The notes under the pieces: model-generated
What the model was told of the DNA's origin: nothing
Databases searched by the model: none
What the model saw: only the letters and a program-made list of their open reading frames with translations
Position numbers and translations under genes: made by a program
Source: Bordetella parapertussis
GTDB taxonomy: Bacteria > Pseudomonadota > Gammaproteobacteria > Burkholderiales > SG8-39
Assembly (NCBI GenBank): GCA_945861875.1
Contig: CAMAWC010000012.1
Span: 1-58,325, forward strand
Length of the DNA: 58,325 bases
Direction of reading: 5' to 3'
Shown here: positions 44,444 through 53,322 of the stretch, in pieces
How positions within the stretch are numbered: position 1 is the stretch's first letter
How the letters are laid out: the number at the start of each line of letters is the position of its first letter

Positions 44444-45342
44444 CCATCACCAACCTGGCGGATATCGCCGCCGCGCCGATTACCGGCCTCGTTTCCTCAC
44501 CCAAACCCGCGCCCAAGCCGGCACCCATCGTGCAATCGGCTGTCGCTCCGGTCGCGCCTGTCATCGCCCGCGTCAACGCCGTGGCGCTTAACACGCTGGC
44601 CGAAACACTCAGTGCGGAAGAGTTGCGCCAGCGCGCCTGCACCGAATTGCTGCGCCAGGCGGCGCAAGCTGCCGGCCTGCTCGCAGCCAACGACGCACCT
44701 TCGGCCGATGGCGTGATCAGCGAGGCGGCGGCCACCGCGATCGAAGCCTTGCTCGAACAAAATCTCAGCCAACCAGAACCTTCGGAAGAGGCTTGCCGCC
44801 GCCATCACGCCGCGCATGAGGCAAGCTATCGCAGCGGCGAGCGTGTGCGCGTGCGCCACATCCTGTTTGCCGTGACGCCCGGTGTGGATGTGGTGGCCTT
44901 GCGTAAGCGCGCCGAGGCCGCGTTGCTTGAAGTGCGTTGCCATGATGGGAAAAGCGGTGGAAAAATCGGCGAGAACGCCGCCGACGGTTTTGCCAAGGCG
45001 GCGGCGGAGTTATCCAATTGCCCTAGCGGCGCCGAAGGTGGCGACCTTGGCTGGCTGACTGCGGCTGATTGTGCACCGGAATTCGCGCGCGAACTGTTTG
45101 GTCATGCCGAAGTGGGCGTGCTGCCGCGGCTGGTGCACAGCCGCTTCGGCCTGCACGTGGTCGAAGTGCTGCAACGCGAGCCGGGCGTCGCACCGCCGTT
45201 TGAAGCGGTACGTGGTGCGGTGACCATGGCCTTGCGCCAGCAGGCCTATGTCACGGCCCTGCGCCAGTACCTGCAGCTGCTGGCCGGCCGTGCGCTGCTC
45301 GAAGGCGTGGAACTCGACGCCGCCGGCACGCCGCTGGTGTAG
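44440..45342 (+). CDS. Parvulin-type peptidyl-prolyl isomerase of the nar operon
   Basis: 300 residues. N-terminal Pro/Ala-rich stretch (KPAPKPAPIVQSAVAPVAPV), helical NifM-like middle, and a C-terminal parvulin domain from RVRVRHILFAV to GGDLGWLTAADCAPEFARELF and SRFGLHVVEVLQRE. No signal peptide, so it is cytoplasmic and probably helps fold NarGH. Such a gene follows narI in several denitrifying Betaproteobacteria. Its ATG overlaps the narI stop. Confidence 0.88.
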   Translation: MTITNLADIAAAPITGLVSSPKPAPKPAPIVQSAVAPVAPVIARVNAVALNTLAETLSAEELRQRACTELLRQAAQAAGLLAANDAPSADGVISEAAATAIEALLEQNLSQPEPSEEACRRHHAAHEASYRSGERVRVRHILFAVTPGVDVVALRKRAEAALLEVRCHDGKSGGKIGENAADGFAKAAAELSNCPSGAEGGDLGWLTAADCAPEFARELFGHAEVGVLPRLVHSRFGLHVVEVLQREPGVAPPFEAVRGAVTMALRQQAYVTALRQYLQLLAGRALLEGVELDAAGTPLV

Positions 45343-45350
45343 TAGCGGGG

Positions 45351-46028
45351 ATGCCCGACGAGCTGCTCGAGCGGCTGCGGCGTTTTCACGACGACGCCTT
45401 TCCGCAGTACCGCTCGCAATTTCGCACCCTGGTCGATGAGGGCCAGCATCCGACCACGCTGTTCATCGGCTGTTCGGATTCGCGCCTCGTTCCCTACCTG
45501 CTGACCGGCACCGGCCCGGGCGACTTGTTCCTGGTGCGCAATGTCGGCGCCTTTGTGCCGCCTTATGACGGATCCAAGGGCTATCACGGCACCGCCGCCG
45601 CCATCGAGTTTGCCGTGCTCAACCTCGAGGTCAGCCGCATCATCGTTTGCGGCCACAGCCACTGCGGCGGCATACGCGCGCTATATGGCGAGGTGCCCGC
45701 GGCGGCGGTCAATCTTGCGCGCTGGCTGGACCTGGGCCGCGAGGCCATGCTGCCGGTGGCCGAGCTGGGTCCCGAAGTACTGCGTCGCACCGAGCAGCGC
45801 GCCGTGGTGCTGCAACTCGAGCGGCTGATGGACTACCCGATGGTGCGCGAACGCGTCGAGGCGAAAACCCTCACCCTGCACGGCTGGCATTACGTGCTCG
45901 AGGACGGCGAGGTGCATGTGTTCGACGTGCAGCGCGGCGCTTTTATCGCCGCCTCGGCCGCCGACAATGCCGGCACCGGGCCTTACCACGGCTATGAGGA
46001 TCCGCCGCAGCGCGATTACGGCTGGTAG
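45351..46028 (+). CDS. Beta-class carbonic anhydrase
   Basis: 225 residues, 8 bp after the parvulin gene and so probably the last gene of the nar operon. Zinc ligands C41 (GCSDSR, with the D43-R45 dyad), H102 and C105 (CGHSHCGG). Interconverts CO2 and bicarbonate in the cytoplasm. Why it sits in a nitrate respiration operon is unclear; it may balance pH or supply bicarbonate in anoxic growth. Confidence 0.9.
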   Translation: MPDELLERLRRFHDDAFPQYRSQFRTLVDEGQHPTTLFIGCSDSRLVPYLLTGTGPGDLFLVRNVGAFVPPYDGSKGYHGTAAAIEFAVLNLEVSRIIVCGHSHCGGIRALYGEVPAAAVNLARWLDLGREAMLPVAELGPEVLRRTEQRAVVLQLERLMDYPMVRERVEAKTLTLHGWHYVLEDGEVHVFDVQRGAFIAASAADNAGTGPYHGYEDPPQRDYGW

Positions 46029-46149
46029 GGCGCCGCACGCCCGAGCGCTTGTTCTGGTTATAACTTGGCCCGACGGCGAACTTTTTGCGTGACAGGTATT
46101 CCAACCTGTTGAATCATCCCGTCATGTTGAATCTGCAAGGGGAAATGCC

Positions 46150-46491
46150 ATGAAAGTTCGTATTCTGTTTTGTGCGCTTGCCGTGCTGTTACTGGCGAGC
46201 GGTTGCGCTTCTTCAGGTTCAGTGTCGTCGGCGCCGGTCATCACCGAGGAAACCCTTCTCAATATCCACGCCGGGCAATCGACTCGCGATGACGTGACCA
46301 AGCTGCTAGGCAGCCCGGAAAGAATATTTAATTTTTCCAGGCTGAACGAGGAGGTATGGGATTACCGTTACGCGCGCGGCACCTGGCTCATGATACTCAA
46401 CGTGCATTTTGACAGCCGCACCGGCAAGGTCACATCGTATTTTTCCCAGCCGGACCCAAAAATATACCAACCGAACGATCACGGTGCGTGA
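46150..46491 (+). CDS. SmpA/OmlA (BamE-like) outer-membrane lipoprotein
   Basis: 113 residues with the lipoprotein signal MKVRILFCALAVLLLASGCAS (lipobox ASGC). The domain ITEETLLNIHAGQSTRDDVTKLLGSPERIFNFSRLNEEVWDYRY is the BamE/OmlA beta-alpha fold start. It is shorter than some BamE homologues and could be a paralogue rather than the Bam subunit. Upstream, a 6-bp inverted repeat ACAGGT/ACCTGT (46092-46109) and two copies of TGTTGAATC (46107-46115, 46125-46133) may be regulatory. Confidence 0.8.
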   Translation: MKVRILFCALAVLLLASGCASSGSVSSAPVITEETLLNIHAGQSTRDDVTKLLGSPERIFNFSRLNEEVWDYRYARGTWLMILNVHFDSRTGKVTSYFSQPDPKIYQPNDHGA

Positions 46492-46579
46492 CGTCAGATT
46501 TGGTAATCTCATCGGCTGGAAACGACCAACTGGAGGTGAGACAGGGGTTTCGCCGAGAATTCGCGGCGCCTGTCGAACG

Positions 46580-46601
46580 GCCTCGGCCTATCGGCCGAGG
46601 C
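46580..46601. other. 9-bp stem hairpin in the 219-bp gap before the racemase-like gene
   Basis: Arms GCCTCGGCC (46580-46588) and GGCCGAGGC (46593-46601), 4-nt loop, no T-run on either side in the right place. Nothing else stands out in 46492-46710. Confidence 0.4.
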
Positions 46602-46710
46602 GCGCCCTGCAAGGGGCTTTCCAGCTGGTAAGGCTGCAACTCAAGTCCGGTTTGCGCCTTGGCGCGCCGCGCCCGCAGCAGACTCACCGCTCCCGCCAAA
46701 CCGTCAGGCT

Positions 46711-47877
46711 ATGATTGCGCCCATGCCAGCCAAGGGACCACTTGCCGGTTTGCGCGTACTCGAGTTCGAGGCCATAGGGCCGGGTCCGTTCTGCGGCATG
46801 ATGCTCGCTGACATGGGCGCCGATGTGTTGTTGCTCGACCGCCTTGCCGATGCCGGCCTCGGTCTCGGACCCGAGCGCCGCCATGACGTCATGTTGCGCG
46901 GCCGCCGTTCACTCACCCTTGACCTGAAAACCCCCGGCGGGGCAAATGCCGCGCTGCTGCTGGCGGAAAAGGCCGATGCGTTGATCGAGGGCTTCCGGCC
47001 CGGGGTAATGGAGCGCCTTGGCCTCGGCCCCGATGTGCTGCTCGCGCGCAATCCACGCCTCGTCTACGGCCGCATGACAGGCTGGGGCCAGCAAGGCCCG
47101 CTGGCCGCACGCGCCGGGCACGACATCAATTACATCGCCTTGTCGGGCGTGCTGCATGCCATCGGGCGCGCCGGTGAGGCGCCGGCCCCCCCGCTCAACC
47201 TGGTGGGCGATTTTGGCGGCGGCGGTATGTTGCTCGCCTTTGGCATCGCTTGCGGCATCATCGAGGCGCGCAGCTCGGGCCGTGGCCAGGTGGTCGATGC
47301 CGCCATGCTCGACGGCGCTTCGTTGCTGGCTACCATGTTCTCCGGCCTGCTCGCCTCCGGGCAGTGGAGCGAAACGCGTGGCGGGAACGTGCTCGATTCG
47401 GGCGCGCCGTGGTACGACAGCTATGCGACAAAAGACGGCAAGCATGTCGCCATCGGCGCCATCGAGCCCAAGTTCTATACCGAGTTGCTCCAACGCATGG
47501 GACTGGACGGCGCAAGCCTGCCGGCGCAGAACGACCGCGCGCGCTGGCCCGAATTGCGCCGCACATTTGCCGCGGCGTTTTTGTCAAAGACGCGCGAAGA
47601 ATGGTGCGCCGTGTTTGACGGTTCGGATGCCTGTTTTGCGCCGGTGCTGAGCTTTTCCGAAGCGCGCCAACATCCGCACGCAGGCGCGCGCGCCGCCTAT
47701 GTTGAGCTTGGCGGCGTCGCGCAACCCGCGCCCGCACCCAGGTTCACGCGCACGCCTGGCGCGGCCGCATCGCCGCCGCCCGAGCGCGGCGCACACGGAC
47801 GCGAGGCGCTTGCCGACTGGGGTTTCACGGCCGAAGAAATTGAACAGTTAAGGGCGTTTGGCGCCGGCTTTCGCTGA
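46711..47877 (+). CDS. CaiB/BaiF CoA-transferase family, alpha-methylacyl-CoA racemase-like
   Basis: 388 residues. GPLAGLRVLEFEAIGPGPFCGMMLADMGADVL is the family start. GHDINYIALSGVLHAIG and LNLVGDFGGGGMLLAFGI are the blocks holding the racemase His/Asp pair, which favours AMACR over formyl-CoA transferases. It would epimerise 2-methylacyl-CoAs in branched-chain or sterol side-chain degradation. The 3' end overlaps the convergent DUF167 gene by 30 bp. Confidence 0.88.
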   Translation: MIAPMPAKGPLAGLRVLEFEAIGPGPFCGMMLADMGADVLLLDRLADAGLGLGPERRHDVMLRGRRSLTLDLKTPGGANAALLLAEKADALIEGFRPGVMERLGLGPDVLLARNPRLVYGRMTGWGQQGPLAARAGHDINYIALSGVLHAIGRAGEAPAPPLNLVGDFGGGGMLLAFGIACGIIEARSSGRGQVVDAAMLDGASLLATMFSGLLASGQWSETRGGNVLDSGAPWYDSYATKDGKHVAIGAIEPKFYTELLQRMGLDGASLPAQNDRARWPELRRTFAAAFLSKTREEWCAVFDGSDACFAPVLSFSEARQHPHAGARAAYVELGGVAQPAPAPRFTRTPGAAASPPPERGAHGREALADWGFTAEEIEQLRAFGAGFR

Positions 47878-48159
47878 CTCCAGCAGGCTTTGCGGGTCTG
47901 CGTCTGCCGCATGCACTGCCACCAGCTTTTCCCGCGACTGCAGGCCTTTCACCACGCCGACCTTTGACTTGGCGACGCCCAGCGCGTCGGCGATAAAGGC
48001 TTCGAGCGCGGCATTGGCGCGACCCTCCAGCGGCGGGGCGGCGATGCGGATTTTCAGCGCATCGCCGTGCAGCCCCGCGACCTCGCTGCGCTTCGCCCCC
48101 GGCTGGATGTGGATGGACAGCAGCCAGCCCTCGGCGTTCTTGCGGCACCAGGCTGCCAA
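47848..48159 (-). CDS. DUF167 / YggU family protein
   Basis: 103 residues. LLSIHIQPGAKRSEVAGLHGDALKIRIAAPPLEGRANAALEAFIAD is the UPF0235 signature. Small cytosolic fold of unknown function, usually downstream of yggT as here (5 bp). It overlaps the end of the racemase-like gene tail to tail. Confidence 0.9.
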   Translation of the reverse strand: MAAWCRKNAEGWLLSIHIQPGAKRSEVAGLHGDALKIRIAAPPLEGRANAALEAFIADALGVAKSKVGVVKGLQSREKLVAVHAADADPQSLLESAKAGAKRP

Positions 48160-48164
48160 AGTGC

Positions 48165-48731
48165 TTAAAGCAGCGCGTAGAGCGGGCGCGACAGGCCCGC
48201 AATGACGATGACGGCAATCTGCGCCAGCACCACAAAAACCAGCGGCGACAAGTCGATGTTGCCGACCAGCGGCACGATACGCTGCAGCGGCGCAAGAAAC
48301 GGTCGCGTCAGCCCGTTGAACAAAGGCGCGAGCGGCGCCTGCGGGTTGACCCAGCTGATCACCACCTGCACGATGATGAGGCCGATCAGCAGCTGGATGG
48401 CGGCGCGCAACAGGTCAACGAGCCCGATGGCGGCAATCACCAGCAGGTCGCTGCCCGCATCGATGGCGAAACCGCGCAGGTAAAGCAGCAGCGTGACCAA
48501 AATGGCCTGGATCAGCCAGGCGCAGGCGAGGCTCGCCATGTCGAGGCCGAACAGGCCGGGGATGACGCGCCGTGCCGGCAGCACCATCCAGTTGGACAGG
48601 GTGGTGACAAACTGTCCGATCGGATTGCGAAACGACACGCGCGCAAACTGCATGTAAAAACGCGACAGCAGCAGGAATACCATGAAGCCGAACAGGGTTT
48701 CGAGCAGGAATTGCAGGATCTGGACGAGCAT
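48165..48731 (-). CDS. yggT: YggT family membrane protein
   Basis: 188 residues with two YGGT repeats: each has a helix pair followed by a Pro-containing loop (FYMQFARVSFRNPIGQFVTTLSNWMVLPARRVIPG and VVISWVNPQAPLAPLFNGLTRPFLAPLQRIVP). The role is uncertain, with links to osmotic stress and ion transport. Third gene of yggS-proC-yggT-DUF167, 2 bp after proC. Confidence 0.92.
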   Translation of the reverse strand: MLVQILQFLLETLFGFMVFLLLSRFYMQFARVSFRNPIGQFVTTLSNWMVLPARRVIPGLFGLDMASLACAWLIQAILVTLLLYLRGFAIDAGSDLLVIAAIGLVDLLRAAIQLLIGLIIVQVVISWVNPQAPLAPLFNGLTRPFLAPLQRIVPLVGNIDLSPLVFVVLAQIAVIVIAGLSRPLYALL

Positions 48732-48733
48732 GC

Positions 48734-49555
48734 TTATTTCGGGTCCTTGCCCAGCTCGTCGCCCATCTGCGTCGCCCGCGCGCTGGCCGCCTGCACTGCG
48801 CGCACGATGCGCACCTTGACCTGTTCGAGCTGCATGGCGTGCAGCGCCGCCTCGGTGGTGCCGCCCTTGGACGTCACGCGCTCGCGCAGCAGCGACACAT
48901 CATCGGCGCTTTGCGCCGCGAGTTTTGCCGCGCCAAGAAAGGTCTCGATGGCGAGGCGGTTGCCGGCGGCGGGGTCCAGCCCCAGTTCGGTGGCGGCGTC
49001 GCGCAGCGCCTCGATGAAATAGAACACGTAGGCCGGGCCGCTGCCCGATACCGCGGTCACCGGGTCGAGCAAGGCCTCGTCATCGACCCAGATCACCGCG
49101 CCGACCGCTTCGAGCACGTCGGCGACCAGGTCGCGCTGTTGTTTTGTCGCCCCCGGCCGCGCGTACAGCGCACTGATGCCCGCGCCGATCAGCGCCGGCG
49201 TGTTGGGCATGCAACGAGCGAGCAGGGCGTGGCCGCCAAGCCAGCGACCGATGTCGGCGAGCCGCGTTCCGGCGGCAATCGACAGCACCATCTGGTTTTT
49301 TTGCAGTTGCGGTGCCAGCGCCAGCGTCGCTTCGCGCATGTTTTGCGGCTTGACTGCAAGCACGATGAGCTCGCCATAGGGCGCCGCCAGCTTTGCTGTC
49401 TCAAAGCAGCGCACACCGAATTCGGCCGCGAGACGGGTGCGCGCCGCCGCATGCGGCTCGGCCACGCGGATGGCGTTGCAATCAAAGCCCTTGGCTTTCA
49501 GCCCGCCGATGATTGCGCCGGACATGTTGCCGCCGCCGATAAAGGTGATGTTCAT
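48734..49555 (-). CDS. proC: Pyrroline-5-carboxylate reductase
   Basis: 273 residues. NAD(P)H fold ITFIGGGNMSGAIIGGL at the N-terminus and the C-terminal dimer domain TAVSGSGPAYVFYFIEALRDAATELGL with the P5C-binding block TSKGGTTEAALHAM. Final step of proline synthesis. Overlaps yggS by 4 bp. Confidence 0.95.
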   Translation of the reverse strand: MNITFIGGGNMSGAIIGGLKAKGFDCNAIRVAEPHAAARTRLAAEFGVRCFETAKLAAPYGELIVLAVKPQNMREATLALAPQLQKNQMVLSIAAGTRLADIGRWLGGHALLARCMPNTPALIGAGISALYARPGATKQQRDLVADVLEAVGAVIWVDDEALLDPVTAVSGSGPAYVFYFIEALRDAATELGLDPAAGNRLAIETFLGAAKLAAQSADDVSLLRERVTSKGGTTEAALHAMQLEQVKVRIVRAVQAASARATQMGDELGKDPK

Positions 49556-50238
49556 GCCGGGCGTGCGCCGAAAATGGCCGTGCCGACGCGCACCATGGTG
49601 GCACCCTCGGCGATGGCCGCCTCAAGGTCGGCGGTCATGCCCATGGACAGGGTGTCCAGGTCCAGCCCGTCGCGCCTGAGGTCCTCGAGCAGGCCGCGCA
49701 GGCTGGCAAAGCGGCGGCGCGACAAGGCTTCGTCGCCGGTCGGTTCGGGCACGCTCATCAGGCCACGCAGCTTCAGGCGCGGCATGCGCGCCAGTTGCCG
49801 CGCCAGCGGCGCCAGTGCTTCGGGTTCGACGCCGCTCTTGGAGGCCTCGCCGCTGGTGTTGACTTGTATGCAGACGTTGAGCGCGGTCGCGCCCTCGGGG
49901 CGTTGCGCACTGAGGCGCGCGGCGATTTTTTCACGGTCGACGCTGTGCACCCAGTCAAAATGCTCGGCCACCGGGCGCGTCTTGTTGCTTTGCAGGGGGC
50001 CGATGAAATGCCAGGTCAGTCGCAGCGCCGTGAGCGCGTCGCGTTTGTCCAGGGCTTCCTGCAGGTAGTTTTCGCCAAAATCGGTTTGCCCGGCGGCGGC
50101 GGCCTCTTGCACGGCGGTGGCCGGGAAGGTCTTGCTTACCGCAACCAGCCGCACACCCGCGCGGTCGCGCCCGGCGGCGCTGCAGGCCGCGGCGATGCGC
50201 GCGTTCACGGCTTGCAAGTTGTTTTGGATTGTTGCCAT
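49552..50238 (-). CDS. yggS: YggS-type PLP homeostasis protein
   Basis: 228 residues from ATG 50238. PLP lysine K36 in VRLVAVSKTFP, then FGENYLQEALDK, WHFIGPLQSNK, VNTSGEASKSG and SMGMTADLEAAIAEGATMVRVGTAIFG. It binds PLP and buffers it, and no enzyme activity is known. First gene of the leftward yggS-proC-yggT-DUF167 cluster, divergent from pilT. Confidence 0.93.
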   Translation of the reverse strand: MATIQNNLQAVNARIAAACSAAGRDRAGVRLVAVSKTFPATAVQEAAAAGQTDFGENYLQEALDKRDALTALRLTWHFIGPLQSNKTRPVAEHFDWVHSVDREKIAARLSAQRPEGATALNVCIQVNTSGEASKSGVEPEALAPLARQLARMPRLKLRGLMSVPEPTGDEALSRRRFASLRGLLEDLRRDGLDLDTLSMGMTADLEAAIAEGATMVRVGTAIFGARPA

Positions 50239-50344
50239 AATCCCTGCATCAAAAGGCGCTATGATAAGGTGAAATTGTGTGCCGGAATCCGGGCCGGGGA
50301 AACACGCATTCCCGCACGAAAACAAGCGTTTCCGGCGGGAAAAC

Positions 50345-50403
50345 CCGGGAAACAATCCGGTAAGCGGTCCGGCAAACAGCCGGCAAACAGTCTGGTAAAC
50401 AAT
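50345..50403. repeat. Five tandem 11-12-bp repeats in the pilT leader
   Basis: Units CCGGGAAACAAT, CCGGTAAGCGGT, CCGGCAAACAG, CCGGCAAACAGT and CTGGTAAACAAT run head to tail and end 14 bp before the pilT ATG. They fall in the likely 5' UTR or promoter and could vary in copy number. Confidence 0.75.
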
Positions 50404-50417
50404 CAGGATAATTATAT

Positions 50418-51461
50418 ATGGATATCTCCGAACTGCTCGCTTTCGTCGTCAAGAACAAGGCCTCCGACCTGCATCTTTCCTCGGGCCTGCCGCCGATGAT
50501 CCGCGTGCACGGGGACATCAAGCGCATCAACCTGCCGCCGATGGACCATACCGACGTGCACGGCATGATCTATGACATCATGAACGACGGCCAGCGCAAG
50601 GCCTACGAGGAAAACCTTGAGTGCGACTTCTCTTTCGCGATCCCGGGGCTGGCGCGTTTTCGCGTCAACGCCTTTGTGCAGAACCGTGGCGCCGCGGCGG
50701 TGATGCGGACCATTCCGTCAAAAATCCTCTCGCTCGAGGACCTCAAGGCGCCGAAGATTTTCGCCGACCTCGCCGACCAGCCGCGCGGCGTGGTGCTGGT
50801 AACGGGCCCCACCGGCTCGGGCAAGTCGACCACGCTCGCCGCGATGGTCAACCACAAGAACGAAAGCGAAGAGGGCCACATCCTCACCATCGAGGACCCG
50901 ATCGAGTTTGTGCACGAATCGAAAAAATGCCTGATCAACCAGCGCGAGGTCGGCCCGCATACGCTGTCTTTTTCCAACGCGCTGCGCTCCGCGCTGCGCG
51001 AGGACCCCGACGTTATCCTGGTGGGCGAGATGCGCGACCTGGAAACCATCCGCCTCGCGCTGTCCGGCGCGGAGACCGGCCACCTGGTGTTCGGCACCCT
51101 GCATACCTCCTCCGCAGCCAAGACCATCGACCGTATCGTCGACGTGTTCCCGGCGGCGGAAAAGGAAATGATCCGGGCGATGATCTCCGAGTCGATCAAG
51201 GCCATCATTTCACAGACCTTGTGCAAGACCAAGGACGGCAGCGGCCGCGCCGCGGCGCATGAAATCATGGTCGGTACGCCGGCCATCCGCAACCTGATCC
51301 GCGAAAACAAGATCGCGCAGATGTATTCGGCCATCCAGACCGGGGCGCAGTTTGGCATGCAGACCCTCGACCAGAACCTGCAGGAACTGATCAAGCGCAA
51401 CGTCATTTCAGTCGCGGAAGCACGCGGCAAGGCGGCGAACAAGGACAATTTCGCCGGCTGA
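50418..51461 (+). CDS. pilT: Type IV pilus retraction ATPase PilT
   Basis: 347 residues. N-terminal PAS-like domain (KASDLHLSSGLPPMIRVHGDIKRI), Walker A GPTGSGKSTT (about 130-139), Asp box ILTIEDPIEFVH, Walker B ALREDPDVILVGEMRD, His box GHLVFGTLHTSSA and the C-terminal retraction motif AIRNLIRENKIAQ. Hexameric motor at the inner membrane base that depolymerises pili. Short tandem repeats precede it. pilU follows after 56 bp. Confidence 0.96.
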   Translation: MDISELLAFVVKNKASDLHLSSGLPPMIRVHGDIKRINLPPMDHTDVHGMIYDIMNDGQRKAYEENLECDFSFAIPGLARFRVNAFVQNRGAAAVMRTIPSKILSLEDLKAPKIFADLADQPRGVVLVTGPTGSGKSTTLAAMVNHKNESEEGHILTIEDPIEFVHESKKCLINQREVGPHTLSFSNALRSALREDPDVILVGEMRDLETIRLALSGAETGHLVFGTLHTSSAAKTIDRIVDVFPAAEKEMIRAMISESIKAIISQTLCKTKDGSGRAAAHEIMVGTPAIRNLIRENKIAQMYSAIQTGAQFGMQTLDQNLQELIKRNVISVAEARGKAANKDNFAG

Positions 51462-51517
51462 TCGGCACAGGCGACACCAACGGCACAGTGAAGTAAGCAG
51501 AACCGGGAGCGAGAACC

Positions 51518-52654
51518 ATGGAAAAAGAACAGGCAACAAAATTCATGTACGACCTGCTGCGGCTGCTGCTGCAGAAAAAAGGCTCCGACCTGTTCATCAC
51601 GGTGGGCTTCCCGCCGGCATTTAAAATCGACGGCAAGATGACGCCGGTGTCCAACCAGGCGCTGACCAGCCAGCACACCTCGGAGTTGTGCCGCTCGATC
51701 ATGAACGACAAGCAAGCGGCCGAATTCGAGGGCACCAAGGAGTGCAACTTCGCCATCGCGCCGGCGGGTATCGGCCGTTTTCGCGTTAACGCCTTCGTGC
51801 AGCAAAGCCACATGGGCATGGTGTTGCGCGTCATCACCACCACCATCCCCAAGTTCGAGGACCTGAAAATCCCGCCCGTGCTCAAGGACGTCATCATGTC
51901 CAAGCGCGGCCTCGTAATCATGGTCGGGGGCACCGGCTCGGGCAAATCGACCACGCTCGCGGCGATGATCGGCTACCGCAACGAAAACCACTATGGCCAT
52001 ATCATCACCATCGAAGACCCGATCGAATACACCCACCCGCACATCAATTCGCTGATCACCCAGCGCGAAGTGGGTGTGGACACGCTGTCCTGGGAGTCGG
52101 CGCTGCACAACACCCTGCGCCAGGCGCCCGACGTCATCCTCATCGGCGAGATCCGCGCGCGCGAAACCATGGAACACGCCGTGGCCTTTGCCGAAACCGG
52201 CCACCTGGCCATCGGCACCCTGCACGCCAACTCTGCCAACCAGGCGCTGGACCGCATCATCAACTTCTTCCCCGAAGAGCGCCGCGCCCAGTTGCTGATG
52301 GACTTGTCGCTCAACCTCAAGGCACTGGTGGCGCAGCGGCTGATCCCGTTGAAGGAGGGCAAGGGTCGCGCCGCTGCGGTCGAGGTGCTGCTCAACTCGC
52401 CGCTGATATCCGACCTGATCTTCAAGGGCGAGGTGCACGAGATCAAGGAGATCATGAAAAAGTCGCGCGAGTTGGGCATGCAGACTTTCGACCAGGCCTT
52501 GTTCGACCTCTACGAGGAGGGCCGCATCGCCTACGAGGACGCCCTGCGCAACGCCGACAGCGTCAACGACCTGCGCCTGATGATCAAGCTGCATTCCAAG
52601 GAATCGAAGAACAAGGACATCACCGCGGGCATCGAGCACCTGAACATCGTCTGA
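51518..52654 (+). CDS. pilU: PilT-like accessory retraction ATPase PilU
   Basis: 378 residues. Same motor architecture as PilT: KKGSDLFITVGFPPAFKIDG, Walker A GGTGSGKSTT (about 136-145), IITIEDPIEYTH, LRQAPDVILIGEIRARETMEHA, TGHLAIGTLHANSA. The longer C-terminal tail (LHSKESKNKDITAGIEHLNIV) is typical of PilU. It adds force to PilT-driven retraction. A hairpin pair follows the gene. Confidence 0.95.
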   Translation: MEKEQATKFMYDLLRLLLQKKGSDLFITVGFPPAFKIDGKMTPVSNQALTSQHTSELCRSIMNDKQAAEFEGTKECNFAIAPAGIGRFRVNAFVQQSHMGMVLRVITTTIPKFEDLKIPPVLKDVIMSKRGLVIMVGGTGSGKSTTLAAMIGYRNENHYGHIITIEDPIEYTHPHINSLITQREVGVDTLSWESALHNTLRQAPDVILIGEIRARETMEHAVAFAETGHLAIGTLHANSANQALDRIINFFPEERRAQLLMDLSLNLKALVAQRLIPLKEGKGRAAAVEVLLNSPLISDLIFKGEVHEIKEIMKKSRELGMQTFDQALFDLYEEGRIAYEDALRNADSVNDLRLMIKLHSKESKNKDITAGIEHLNIV

Positions 52655-52663
52655 TGCCAGACG

Positions 52664-52739
52664 CCGCCGAACGGTGTTCGGCGGACGCAGGCTCAGACTG
52701 CGCGGGATGGAACGGGCGTTGCGCGCCGTTCATCCCGCG
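52664..52739 (+). terminator. Two strong hairpins after pilU (possible terminator)
   Basis: Stem 1: 9 bp (52664-52672 / 52676-52684). Stem 2: about 15 bp with one bulge (52701-52715 / 52726-52739). No T-run follows either, so they may stabilise the 3' end rather than terminate transcription. Confidence 0.4.
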
Positions 52740-52758
52740 CTCGCATTTAAGGGATTGA

Positions 52759-53202
52759 ATGTTCTCCACCACTACTGCGCTCGGTGACATCGCCCATGTC
52801 ATCCAGCTGGCGATTGCGCCGGTGTTCCTGCTCAATGCGGTGGGGGCCCTGCTCGTGGTGCTGACCAACCGCCTTGGCCGCTCGGTCGACCGGCGGCGCA
52901 TTCTGGCCGCCACCGTCCATCAATTGCAGGAGCCGTTTCTCTCCGACGCCATCGAGGAAATCGGCCTCATCGCACAGCGGGTAAACCTCATTTATACCGC
53001 AATCGTGCTGGCGGTGATCTGCGCCTTGTTTGTTTGCCTGTTGATCGCGGTTGCCTTTGTCGACGCCATTGTCGATACCGACCTCGCGTGGATGGTGGCG
53101 ACAATGTTTGTGATCGCCATGCTGGCGCTGGTGTGCAGCCTCGGGGCTTTCCTGCGCGAGATTTTTCTCGCGGTGACCAGCGCCAGCGGGACCATTCGTT
53201 AG
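52759..53202 (+). CDS. DUF2721 membrane protein
   Basis: 147 residues with AAGGGAT upstream. Three hydrophobic segments (VIQLAIAPVFLLNAVGALLVVL, NLIYTAIVLAVICALFVCLLIAVAF, AWMVATMFVIAMLALVCSLGAFL) and the family motif VLTNRLGRSVDRRR. Function unknown. It is probably separate from pilU because of the hairpins between them. Confidence 0.85.
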   Translation: MFSTTTALGDIAHVIQLAIAPVFLLNAVGALLVVLTNRLGRSVDRRRILAATVHQLQEPFLSDAIEEIGLIAQRVNLIYTAIVLAVICALFVCLLIAVAFVDAIVDTDLAWMVATMFVIAMLALVCSLGAFLREIFLAVTSASGTIR

Positions 53203-53243
53203 TGCCCCGTCCCACAGCAGTCGCGCCAGCGACTCACGAACCT

Positions 53244-53267
53244 CCTCTCCCTCCTGGGGGGGAGAGG
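53244..53267. repeat. C/G-rich hairpin between DUF2721 and TauE genes
   Basis: 8-bp arms CCTCTCCC (53244-53251) and GGGAGAGG (53260-53267), followed by a purine-rich run to 53286. Comparable in style to the hairpin in the narG-narH spacer. Confidence 0.45.
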
Positions 53268-53322
53268 CCGGGAGAGAGGGGGAGAGCATCGCGACCATGC
53301 GATCAATCGCGATGACTTGCCC

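Noticed and set aside
50603..52639. A 678-codon open frame on the minus strand across pilT and pilU
   Set aside because: It crosses two conserved ATPase genes and the gap between them; no domain is visible.
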